This document shows, one piece after another, positions 43,833 to 52,600 of a DNA stretch of 64,000 nt. The position numbers and the translations under genes are program-made. The stretch is from CBDBND01 sp965262665 (GTDB lineage: Bacteria > Pseudomonadota > Alphaproteobacteria > Rhodospirillales > Rhodospirillaceae), in contig CBDHFR010000004.1 in NCBI GenBank assembly GCA_965262665.1, positions 62,001 to 126,000 on the forward strand, given 5' to 3'. Position 1 is the first letter of the stretch. Every line of letters starts with the position of its first letter. The notes under the pieces were generated by a model. It was not told where the DNA came from and did no database searches. It was given only the letters and a program-made list of their open reading frames with translations.

Positions 43833-44459
43833 ATGAAATACATTGCATTCGAGGGAATAGACGGGGCAGGGAAGAGCACCCAAATCGCATTACTATCCGC
43901 TTGGCTAACAAAAAGATACTACACGGCAATACAATTATGCGAGCCGACGTACGGGCGGCATGGAGCAAGGGTTCGTAAGCGCATGCTAGAAAATGAGAAT
44001 ATGTCGCGAGATGAACAGATCAGGCTATTTACCCTAGACAGGGAGGAACACGTTAAAACCAAGTTGGGGCCGCTCCTGGAATTCGTGGCCGATCATCCTT
44101 TTTTCCTCGTCGTTCAAGACCGCTATTATCTATCTGCACCTGCTTACCAAGCAGCAGGCAAAGCGGCCATGATCGCGCTTCTTCGACAGCAACAGGAAAT
44201 TGCTCCAAAGCCGGATATCGTCTTTTTGTTAGACGTGCCGGTGGAGACTGCGGTCGAGCGGGTCGCCAACTCCGGCAAGAAACCAGCCGTCTTCGAACGA
44301 AAGGAAGTCCTTGAGGAGGTGCGCTACAATTACCTTTTTCTTGCGGAAGAAGGGAGTGAGCACATCAAGGTGATGGACAGCAGTCCGCCGTCCGAAGATG
44401 TATGCGCACTGATAGTCGAAGCCCTGAGAAATAAGGTGCCGACGTATGATAAAATCTAA
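43833..44459 (+). CDS. Thymidylate kinase-like nucleotide kinase
   Basis: 208 residues. P-loop FEGIDGAGKSTQIALLSAWL (GIDGAGKST at 8-16), the substrate/LID-related stretch LCEPTYGRHGARVRKRML, the DR motif VVQDRYYLSAPAYQAAG (~92-108) and VFLLDVPVETAVERVANSG. It matches dTMP kinases in length and order, but the sequence of the LID and the place in an operon with non-housekeeping genes suggest it phosphorylates a modified nucleotide. The stop overlaps the next gene by 14 bases. AT-richer than surrounding host genes. Confidence 0.88.
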   Translation: MKYIAFEGIDGAGKSTQIALLSAWLTKRYYTAIQLCEPTYGRHGARVRKRMLENENMSRDEQIRLFTLDREEHVKTKLGPLLEFVADHPFFLVVQDRYYLSAPAYQAAGKAAMIALLRQQQEIAPKPDIVFLLDVPVETAVERVANSGKKPAVFERKEVLEEVRYNYLFLAEEGSEHIKVMDSSPPSEDVCALIVEALRNKVPTYDKI

Positions 44460-44955
44460 TCACATATCAACGCGCACGCCGAAACTGTATGCTGTAATCG
44501 GCGTCTGGCACCGGGGCCCGCTTACCTATTATGTAAGGCGATCGGAGAAGATGTCGAATTATCCTGACTTATGGAGTCTGTTTTCGATTCAATTCAGCCC
44601 CAACGAACTGAGTGAACCTGAAGATCTATCCAAGGTCCAGCGGCTCATGCAAAGGATGTCGCAAGAAAGACTTGGAGGAGAGCTGATAACTGTAAAGAAG
44701 CACCTTATTGCCGGCGACTCGGACCACAACCCAATCAATAGGCATGTATACCTACAGCTTTACGAAATCGAATTCGATATGGAGCCCAAACTGAACCCCG
44801 ACTACTACATCGACGGTGCATGGCTAACGCCCGAGCAATATGAACGGCGAAGCGCTGGACAACAATGCGGGCTGTGTCTACGCCTCTGGTCGGATTATGC
44901 ATGGCTTGAGGGAATTACTGATCGACCGTTCATTGCACAAGACGCGGTCGCATGA
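44446..44955 (+). CDS. Nudix-like protein with a degenerate Nudix box
   Basis: 169 residues. The start PKLYAVIGVWHRGPLTYYVR and RSEKMSNYPDLWSLFSIQFS, then EDLSKVQRLMQRMSQERLGG, NRHVYLQLYEIEFDMEP and YIDGAWLTPEQYERRSAGQQ follow the strand-helix-strand order of Nudix proteins. The helix that should carry REUXEEXGU reads QRMSQERLGG, lacking the usual Glu pair. It may be a binder or a hydrolase of altered chemistry. Conserved CGLCLRLWSDY near the C-terminus. It overlaps both neighbours, so it is translationally coupled. Confidence 0.6.
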   Translation: MIKSNHISTRTPKLYAVIGVWHRGPLTYYVRRSEKMSNYPDLWSLFSIQFSPNELSEPEDLSKVQRLMQRMSQERLGGELITVKKHLIAGDSDHNPINRHVYLQLYEIEFDMEPKLNPDYYIDGAWLTPEQYERRSAGQQCGLCLRLWSDYAWLEGITDRPFIAQDAVA

Positions 44956-45515
44956 TGACGGACATCCGCTCTCGCCGGTGCGTATTTGTTGCTCACTGCC
45001 TTCTGGCACAAGGGGTTATGGCGCAAGGTTTGGTTCGGCATTTTCCGGGACCGGTACGCCCAATTCTAGAGTTCTGTCTCGAACACGACCTTAACATCAT
45101 GCAAATGCCGTGTCCTGAGACCCGTTGCCCCTCCGGGGGACTTGATCGAGCCCCGCACGGAAAGCAATGGTATGAAAAAAACGGTTTACGCGAGACGGCT
45201 CGCGAGATTGCAGAAGGCCAGGCTGATTATATGCTGACGCTGGTCACCCAAGGTTTTGATATCTTGGGGATCATCGGTGTTGATTTCTCGCCTGCTTGCG
45301 CGGTGAATTATCTAAACCGCGGCCCGGCGATCTACCACGACGAGGGCATTTACGTGGAAGAACTTAAAAAATGTCTTGCTGCGCGTGATCTGGATATTCG
45401 CTTAGTAGGGATAAACCAGAGATGGCATAAAAAACTCCGCCGAGATCTGGACAACTTAATTTCAGATGCGCACTCAAAGGAGTCTGTTATCCCGGAACAG
45501 CTAGCGCCGGTGTAA
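44952..45515 (+). CDS. DUF523-like protein (2-thiouracil desulfurase-related)
   Basis: 187 residues from ATG 44952, overlapping the preceding gene by four bases. RCVFVAHCLLAQGVMAQGLV (Cys10, Cys16), LNIMQMPCPETRCPSGGLDR (two Cys) and IIGVDFSPACAVNYLNRGPA (Cys) reproduce the spaced-cysteine pattern of DUF523, some members of which ligate an iron-sulfur cluster and remove sulfur from thiouracil. A desulfurase or thiolation-linked step on a pyrimidine would fit the kinase next to it. Catalysis is inferred, not shown. Confidence 0.68.
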   Translation: MMTDIRSRRCVFVAHCLLAQGVMAQGLVRHFPGPVRPILEFCLEHDLNIMQMPCPETRCPSGGLDRAPHGKQWYEKNGLRETAREIAEGQADYMLTLVTQGFDILGIIGVDFSPACAVNYLNRGPAIYHDEGIYVEELKKCLAARDLDIRLVGINQRWHKKLRRDLDNLISDAHSKESVIPEQLAPV

Positions 45516-45523
45516 CGGTTACC

Positions 45524-46228
45524 ATGTGGACTGAGGCATCGGACGGCTACAAGAAACTGATCGGCTCTGCGGATTGGGACTCACGCTATCTACGAGAACG
45601 TGGTTTGATCCCAATTGTCATCGACCTCATCGGCGACTGTCGCGAGAAAATAGTTCTTGATGCCGGCGCTGGAACCGGTTGGCTATTTGAACACATCCAG
45701 CCAAAAGAAGCACATGCCTGTGATTTAGTTAGACCGGAGACGTTGCCAGAATACGTTACGTTCAACCAAGACGATGTGCATCGCCTGAGCTATACAAATT
45801 ATCGCTTTGATCTGATTGTTGCGAGCCTTCTACTCCTCTACTGCCGCGATTTGAGGACCGTACTCCGCGAATTTCATCGCGTGAGTAGAAAAGGTGCATG
45901 GCTTGTTTTGTCGTTGATGCATCCATATTTCTACCGCACAGGAGAAGCGCACTTCGATGGAAGCTTTTCTATTACCGAGGACCTTTCCCATGAACGTCAG
46001 TTCGATTTTCGGATAGCGGAAAGTGTTGGGCCATTTGTATATTACTATCGCCCTTTGCCGGTCTACATTAACTCTCTTATTGAGACGGGCTGGCGCATAG
46101 AACAAGTCAAAGACTGGTTTATTAACACGGAAGATTACGCTCGCTTCCGGCAGGGCGGTGCTAAGTCAAATATACAGCGTACCGGCCGCGTGCCGCTCTA
46201 TAGCTTCATCAAGGCGATAAATGATTAG
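45524..46228 (+). CDS. Class I SAM-dependent methyltransferase
   Basis: 234 residues. Motif I EKIVLDAGAGTGWLFEHIQP (~42-61), acidic loop AHACDLVRP, motif II-IV FDLIVASLLLLYCRDLRTVL (~93-112), and FHRVSRKGAWLVLSLMHPYF as the post-motif strand, an order typical of small-molecule methyltransferases of the UbiE/Coq5 kind. It begins eight bases after the DUF523-like gene, closing the four-gene operon. Substrate unknown; a nucleoside or its derivative is plausible from context. Confidence 0.85.
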   Translation: MWTEASDGYKKLIGSADWDSRYLRERGLIPIVIDLIGDCREKIVLDAGAGTGWLFEHIQPKEAHACDLVRPETLPEYVTFNQDDVHRLSYTNYRFDLIVASLLLLYCRDLRTVLREFHRVSRKGAWLVLSLMHPYFYRTGEAHFDGSFSITEDLSHERQFDFRIAESVGPFVYYYRPLPVYINSLIETGWRIEQVKDWFINTEDYARFRQGGAKSNIQRTGRVPLYSFIKAIND

Positions 46229-46362
46229 TCTCGTTGCTAGCTTCCGCGAGACCCTGTGCAACGCCAGCCTGCATCGCAAACACCGAAATAGTCCACCGGA
46301 AGAATTTGTCCATGGTTGACGCTACTACGCGCCCATATCAGTGCAAGTAAGGGAAATAATTT

Positions 46363-46707
46363 ATGCTGAGATACGAGTCATGCGGTACCTTGCGGTATAA
46401 CCTTTCGACAAAGGGAGAAGATGTAACTGAGTGTATATTCTTCAATCCCCACAAGGATTACGTTATCAAGAATAAGGGCAAAGATTACGCTATTTTTGTT
46501 GGGTTTGATCCGTCCAGATCTTTGTTAAAAGAATACAATTCTGACGATAGGTCTGAGATCAAAATTTACATTAACGAAAAACTGGTGGGGCATAAATCAT
46601 CATTTTCTCTTCTCGCGGCACAAAGCCAAGCCGAAGTTGCGATTGAGGTAGAGGACGATGGGGAAGGTAAACTCACGCTCATTAGCATAACCATGCCCTC
46701 CAAATGA
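46363..46707 (+). CDS. Small partner protein of a SIR2-like gene
   Basis: 114 residues, mostly beta strands: YESCGTLRYNLSTKGEDVTE, IFFNPHKDYVIKNKGKDYAI, EIKIYINEKLVGHKSSFSLL and EVEDDGEGKLTLISITMPS. No membrane segment, catalytic motif or known family. The stop overlaps the start of the SIR2-like gene (ATGA), so expression is coupled. It could be an immunity protein, sensor or adaptor of the SIR2 effector. Confidence 0.65.
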   Translation: MLRYESCGTLRYNLSTKGEDVTECIFFNPHKDYVIKNKGKDYAIFVGFDPSRSLLKEYNSDDRSEIKIYINEKLVGHKSSFSLLAAQSQAEVAIEVEDDGEGKLTLISITMPSK

Positions 46708-48371
46708 CATCCTTTCCTTCCACAGTCATCTTCTGGGGTGCAGGCGCGACTTCCTCCCTTGGAATGCGGGAGACAAAACACCAGTCAGCATTTATCCGCG
46801 ATCTCGTCGCCAGACCCAAGGATTCACCAAGAGAACCGCTGCGCCAGCGCATTCAAAAAGCACTAGGTGATAACGCTGCCGTACCCTGGGTTTCTGCCCT
46901 AAGCGACCTGCTGACTATCTTGGGAGATCAGGCAGATGGCGAGTCCTTCGTCGCAACCGTCGCCGCGGAGCAGATAGACGCCATGCGGCGCAACTGGCTA
47001 TCGGGATCTGACGTCGAGGAATTACGAGAACGTATCATCGAATTGCGGATTTTGTATAACTGGCCTGCCCTTGAGGCCATTACTAGAATCTGTCTGTCCT
47101 GGAAGGATGACGTCTTCCGTCTCACTAAACTGTTCAACATACTGGACATGCATGGGCACAGCGGCCTCGGATTCCAAGGACCACAAGAAGAATTTCTGAC
47201 ACTGCAACAGGTGACGGGTGCTCGCAACGCCCTGAAGATGTTGCTGCAAGCGATGTTCTACATCGACTGGCACCAGCTATGCTCAAGCGATAGCCGACAC
47301 AGAGAGAATCTGGAACACCACTACGACTTCGCCGAGGCGTTGGGACGGCGTATGCAGCGGCAGGGTCAGAAATTGGCTGGAAGCGCCGCTTACGACAGCA
47401 AAGAGTTCTATATGGCCGACGTGAGCTTCGCCAGTATGAACTACGACCCCATCGCTCTGTGGTTCCAGTTTGTCGCGAATCGCGATCTGAACCGGAACCC
47501 GAGTGTTCCCCATGTCGATAGCCCTACTCACAAGCTACAAATTTACCATGACCTCGGTCATTTCGTAGCTACACGGCGAGTCGTCAAGAAGACGGATGTA
47601 GGGCTCTGGCACCCGATGAACCAGTCATCGGCGCAGCGGCTGAACGATCCTGATCACGGTGCCAACGAACGCGCACGGATTAGCAAATTTCTTTTCCCCC
47701 ATGGATGCCTCTGCTGGCGGGAATGTCCCAATTGCGGAAAACTTTCGTCCTACATGGGCAACACGTGGGACAGAAACTCCCGCGTGCTAATTCCACCACC
47801 ACCGCTAAGGGCGTTCGTTCAAGGAGTGGATTTCCGACCCTCTGAAGACGAGGAAAGCGAGGAGTGGGGAAAAGGGGCAGTGGATGCGCTAGCCTGTGTT
47901 CATTGCAAAACGCTGACGTATGCGCACCACACTCCGGCATTGATGCAAAGCAATTTCAAGAGCGCTAACCCGCCATTCATCGAGGAAATCCAGAGTGACC
48001 TGCGCGTTGCTGTCCAGGAAGCGAACCACATCGTATTCATGGGCTATTCCTTACCTCTAGATGATGTGGATTATCACGCCTTTTTTGCCACCCGCCGACG
48101 CCACAGCATCGATAATCCCGTGAAGTGCAGCGTGGTGATTGGCACGGATGGTCCCCAGCGCTGGCTCGGCCCATCGGTATGGCCCAGCCACCTGCCAGAA
48201 ATGCAGGAGGGTCAACCGCCTCGCAGCACGCTTGAGGCCGCAAGAGACTTGTTCGAAGAGGAGAACGTACGGTTCTATGGCGGAGGCATTCCCAACGTAT
48301 TTCTGGGAGATGGGAACAGAGTAACGGATTCCGCCGTTGACCGACTGCTTACCTGGGATGAGGGCGGGTGA
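46704..48371 (+). CDS. SIR2-like domain protein with zinc-ribbon cysteines (putative NADase effector)
   Basis: 555 residues. The N-terminal nucleotide-binding loop TVIFWGAGATSSLGM (about residues 7-21), the central YMADVSFASMNYDPIALWFQ (Asn-Tyr-Asp motif, ~238-257), four Cys arranged as CPNCGK ... ACVHCKT (~335-400), and the SIR2 closing strand ANHIVFMGYSLPLDDVDYHA (~440-459). These match SIR2-like proteins of antiphage systems that deplete NAD. No transmembrane segment. The middle ~200 residues are helical and probably sense the trigger or the small partner encoded just upstream. A second role, such as a regulatory deacetylase, is unlikely given length and context. Confidence 0.8.
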   Translation: MTSFPSTVIFWGAGATSSLGMRETKHQSAFIRDLVARPKDSPREPLRQRIQKALGDNAAVPWVSALSDLLTILGDQADGESFVATVAAEQIDAMRRNWLSGSDVEELRERIIELRILYNWPALEAITRICLSWKDDVFRLTKLFNILDMHGHSGLGFQGPQEEFLTLQQVTGARNALKMLLQAMFYIDWHQLCSSDSRHRENLEHHYDFAEALGRRMQRQGQKLAGSAAYDSKEFYMADVSFASMNYDPIALWFQFVANRDLNRNPSVPHVDSPTHKLQIYHDLGHFVATRRVVKKTDVGLWHPMNQSSAQRLNDPDHGANERARISKFLFPHGCLCWRECPNCGKLSSYMGNTWDRNSRVLIPPPPLRAFVQGVDFRPSEDEESEEWGKGAVDALACVHCKTLTYAHHTPALMQSNFKSANPPFIEEIQSDLRVAVQEANHIVFMGYSLPLDDVDYHAFFATRRRHSIDNPVKCSVVIGTDGPQRWLGPSVWPSHLPEMQEGQPPRSTLEAARDLFEEENVRFYGGGIPNVFLGDGNRVTDSAVDRLLTWDEGG

Positions 48372-48615
48372 AGATGATTAGATTCGACCCTCTCATTTAA
48401 CGGGGCCAAAGTCGCCACCTGTGCCTTCCGAGAGCCAGCCCCTTCCGGAAACTTCTTCCTACCCTTCGCGAAATCCCTCCGAATAAATGGAATGGACGCC
48501 TCCCACCCACTGACGTTGGCCGGCGGAGGGATGTGGTGGACCCTCGCGAGCCGACGGCATCTAAAGTACCCAGGTGAAAGACGTGAGTCTTCACAAGCGA
48601 ACCGGAGGGTCCGAC

Positions 48616-49004
48616 ATGAAGATTAACAGAACAGTCGTTGGCGTGGAGACGGCGAAGAGAGTGTTTCAATTGCATTGGTCCGATATGGAGACGGGCGAGA
48701 TCGTGGACTTGCGGCTGACGCGGGCGAAGTTCCTGGAGCACTTCGCCAATCGCGCGCCGTGCCTGATCGGCATGGAGGCGTGCGGCGGCTCGCAGCATTG
48801 GGCGCGCCGGCTTCGCGAGCTGGGCCACGAGGTCCGCGTTCTACCGGCGAAGATGGTTCGCCCGTTCGTGGGCGGCAACAAGAGCGATGCGCATGGTGCG
48901 CGTGCGGTCTGGACGGCGGTACAGTAGCCCGGCATCAAGACGGTTGCGATCAAGAGCGAGGGGCAACAAGCGGTTCTGGCGCTGCACCGCATGCGCCAGC
49001 AACT
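48616..49004 (+). pseudogene. IS110-family transposase N-terminal fragment
   Basis: From ATG 48616: RTVVGVETAKRVFQLHWSDM, CLIGMEACGGSQHWARRLRE and MVRPFVGGNKSDAHGARAVW. The first catalytic Asp of the family is replaced (VGVETAK instead of VGVDVAK) and the 'NKSDAxDA' motif is altered, with a TAG at 48926. The following IKTVAIKSEGQQAVLALHRM continues the frame. It ends at the palindrome at 49005. Confidence 0.85.
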
Positions 49005-49083
49005 GGACCCTGCTGACGAAAGTGGAGACGTCCTGCGATAGGATTTTGATCGCAGGACGTCTCCACTTTCGTCAGCAGGGTCC
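49005..49083. repeat. Perfect 35-bp palindrome made of two IS3 ends
   Basis: Arms 49005-49039 and 49049-49083 are exact reverse complements around a 9-bp centre. The arm sequence (ggaccctgctgacgaaagtgg ...) is the right terminal repeat of the IS3 at 56082-58812. It joins an IS110 fragment on the left to an IS6 fragment on the right. Confidence 0.95.
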
Positions 49084-49459
49084 ACTCAAGCACTTCGCCT
49101 TCATGGTCAACGGCACGCCATAGATAATGTGTCCCGCTGTTGATGCGGACAAATACCTCATCAAGATGCCAGCGCCAATTCGACCAGTTGCGCCGGTCTA
49201 TCCGCCTCTTCCGGATCTCGGCGGCAAACAACGGGCCAAAGCGGTTCCACCAGTACCGTACGGTCTCATGGCAGATGTCGATGCCGCGCTCGAACAGGAG
49301 ATCTTCGACCTGTCTCAGCGACAAGGGATAACGGACATACAGCATCACAACGCTGCGGATGACCTCAGGCGAGCTATTGAAATAACGGAAGGGATTGTGC
49401 ATCGCCGGAGGCTACGAGACCTTACGTCCCCGCTCAAGCCGATTTAGTCTGACAGTGCC
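49084..49459 (-). pseudogene. IS6-family transposase, N-terminal half
   Basis: Nearly identical to the complete copy: NPFRYFNSSPEVIRSVVMLY, GIDICHETVRYWWNRFGPLF, NWRWHLDEVFVRINSGTHYL and DHEGEVLE, then cut by the palindrome. The right end (cgatttagtctgacagtgcc) is at about 49459. Only the first catalytic Asp remains. Confidence 0.9.
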
Positions 49460-49687
49460 ATGAGTTGTAAGAATCGGTCTTCACGAGAAAGTTGTCAATG
49501 GCGGCGCAAAATTGGGCCATGAGGGCGGGGCAAAAGTATGCCAGTTTCGGAAGTAGCGGTCTGCTTTGGGCCTGCGGTAACGATCAGACGGAAACCCAGT
49601 CGCAAGACCGGACCCCATCCCAAATGCTTGCCGCATTTCCCAAATACCTGATAATCCTGTATGGCGTGAAATTCCTATGGGTGCGTT

Positions 49688-52600
49688 ATGAGCGGACGAA
49701 CAGTGAGGTGTGGAGTCTGGAGTCTGGAGTTCTTAAGCCGAATAGTTTTTTCGTTCGCGCTGGTCATGTGCTTTAGCAGCTTGAGTTTCTCTGCAGAGTC
49801 TGAGCCGCGCCCGCCGCGCCCAACTGAAATTGATCAGCCCGACATTCAAGAACGCCTTGCGCGCCTGCCCGCGTTGCGGGCTCAACTCTTTTTCTCAGAA
49901 CCACAAGTAGAGCAGGATGACAAAGAGCGATCCTCAACAGCTGTCATCGGGGTCAAGAGAACACAGACCGTAAAAGTCAATCCCACCGCGGTCAGCCACA
50001 TGAAGGCTGCAGTGCCATTGCGGCTCGACCGGGAGTCTAATGCGCCGAGCGCCGACCCCACCAAGCATGTGTTGAACTTTTTTGACGTTGATCTGGATGT
50101 CGTCAATCTTGAACAGAAGCGCAATGAGTTAGGGCTTATCGTCTGGCGCGGCACGGTTGTCGGTGATCCCTACAGTTCCGTAACTTTGGTGTTTGACAAT
50201 GGCGCTATCACCGGTCGCGTCATGACACAGGGGCAAGTCTTTGCGATTACCCCCATGGGGCGGGGGTGGCATCGGCTATCTGAAATCGATGAGCCGGCGC
50301 GGCCAGAAATGAAAGATGACGCCATACGCCCGCCGGTGCCCGAGCCCGGCGCGGCCAAACCAAGTCGCAAATCCAACTCAAGTTTTGAGTCTGCTCAAGT
50401 GGAAGGAGATACGATCATCACGGTTTTGGTGGTCTACACACCAACGACCGTGGCTGAATATCCAAATATTCGCTCGGAAATCTCGCTCGCCGTCGCTTGG
50501 CTTAACACGGCACTCACAAACTCAGAGGTCACCGCGGAGGTTCAGATCGTCGGTATTGACCAGGTCAACTACACAAATGCGGCGCCAGCGCTTGAAGTCA
50601 TTACTGATGCTCAGCAAGGTGTTGAGGATTTCGCGAGGATTCATGATCAGAGGGCTGCACTCGATGCCGACCTGCTGTCTGTGTGGGCTTTCGAGGCTAC
50701 GGAGTTCGCCGGTATCGCCTACCGGCTCGATAATATTACCGAATTTCCCAACCAGGCTGAGAGGGCTGTCAGTTTGGTGGCCAATCCCCATCCGGGCCTC
50801 TTCGCCCATGAAATCGGTCATAACCTCGGCGGGAGACATGATCGCTATGGCTATGACGATGATCAGCCAGGACCCGCCGAATACAATTTCGGCTACGTCG
50901 ATACCGATGCCCAGTTCTTTACCATCATGGCGGACTCAAAGGAGTGCCAGGACTTAGAGATTTCCTGCACCGGGCTGCAATACTTCAGCAATCCCGGTAT
51001 CACCGTGAATGGGGCGGCCCTTGGAATCGACGCAAACGCCGCGGAAGCAGCGCACAACGCGCGGGAGTTTAACGAGAACATCAATCTGATCGCTGACCTT
51101 GGCAGCCAGCTTGCCGATCCCGCATCGCCCATACTGGCCACGCTAATCAGTGGCACCGGTTCCGTTGTAAGTGAGCCGGCTGGGATAGATTGCGGCAATG
51201 CCTGCAGTGCCTATTTTGACACCAATCAGGTCGTAACGTTGACGGCGCAGGACGTCCCGGGGTGGGCTTTCGAAAGCTGGTCGGGAGCATGTTCGGGCTA
51301 TGATAGAACCTGCGAAGTCACACTGTCGGAGAGCGCAAGCGTAACGGTAACGTTCACGCCCGCGGTTTTGCCCTCGGTTCTGTTCTCGTCTAAACAGACA
51401 GCCGGCCAATCCTTCTTGCGCTTTTATAACGCAGGCACGACCACCGAGACGGTGCGGGTTGATTTATCGGATCAGGAAACGGGCGCTTACCTATCCACAT
51501 ATACCAGCCCGCCTATTGCCGCCCGGGCCTCCATCCAAGTTGCCGTGACGGATATGGAGTCCAGTCTTGATCCCGGCACGGACGTGCCCGCTTACTATTC
51601 GGCCGCTGTGCACGGTGGCTTCGAAGGTTGGCTTCAGCACGTTCTATGGAGTCCTGTAGACGGCACGCTGACAAATCTCAGCACCTGTGACTTCGGCGTG
51701 ACCGGCGGCGCGGATGCGCTGGCCAATGTCCACACCTCTCAGCTCGATAACGGATACCCTAGTTCGGTCGTTGTCACCAATAGAACGAATGTGAACTCGT
51801 CATTCACACTCGGACTCTACGACGCCGCCAATGGCGCGCAGTTGGCAACCTATGAAACACCTGAACTTTCCCGCGGTGGCGGGCAGGTCGTGATTCCCTC
51901 CGCCGATATCGAAGCGGATGCCGGCATCAATACCAAAGGCATCAATCACTTCGTCATTCGCGTCGAAGGTTTATCAGGTTCGCCTTCACCTTATTATGAT
52001 CCCGAAACACCGGCTTTCTTGCAGCATCTGGTGCGCAACATCCAAGCCGGGGTGATCACGGATATGACGACCATATGTTCATTCTCAGACCCGCCTGATC
52101 CCTATCCAACGGTTGCTGTGCTTAAAACCGGTTCTTTGTTTTCGTCAGAACACACCCTGGCGCAGTCATTCCTGCGCTTTCACAACAACGATTCATCGGC
52201 TGGGTCTGTCCATGTCACCCTTTCCGACCAGGAGCTAAGCTGGTTGGGCGAATGGACCAGTAATGTCATTCAGCCCGGAGCGTCGGTTCAGGTGGCCATC
52301 ACGGATGTGGAGTCGGGCATTAATCCCGGTACGCAGAAACCCAAGTACTATTCCGCATCTCTGCAGACGGAGTTTGACGGTTGGTTCCAGCACGTGTTGT
52401 GGAGCCCTGCCGATGGAACCCTTTCTAATCTCAGCACCTGTGAGGCGGGAATCTCTTCAAACCGCACAACATTGAACGGCGTTCATACGTCTACGCTTCA
52501 GGCGGATTATCCCAGCACCGTTGTTGTCAACAACACCTCGGCGTCCGACGCGCCGGTGACGCTCGGTTTGTATAACGCCATCACCGGCAATCAGCTCGGA

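Noticed and set aside
49005..49083. Transcription terminator
   Set aside because: The arms are far longer than a terminator needs, there is no T-run, and the arm is an IS3 end.
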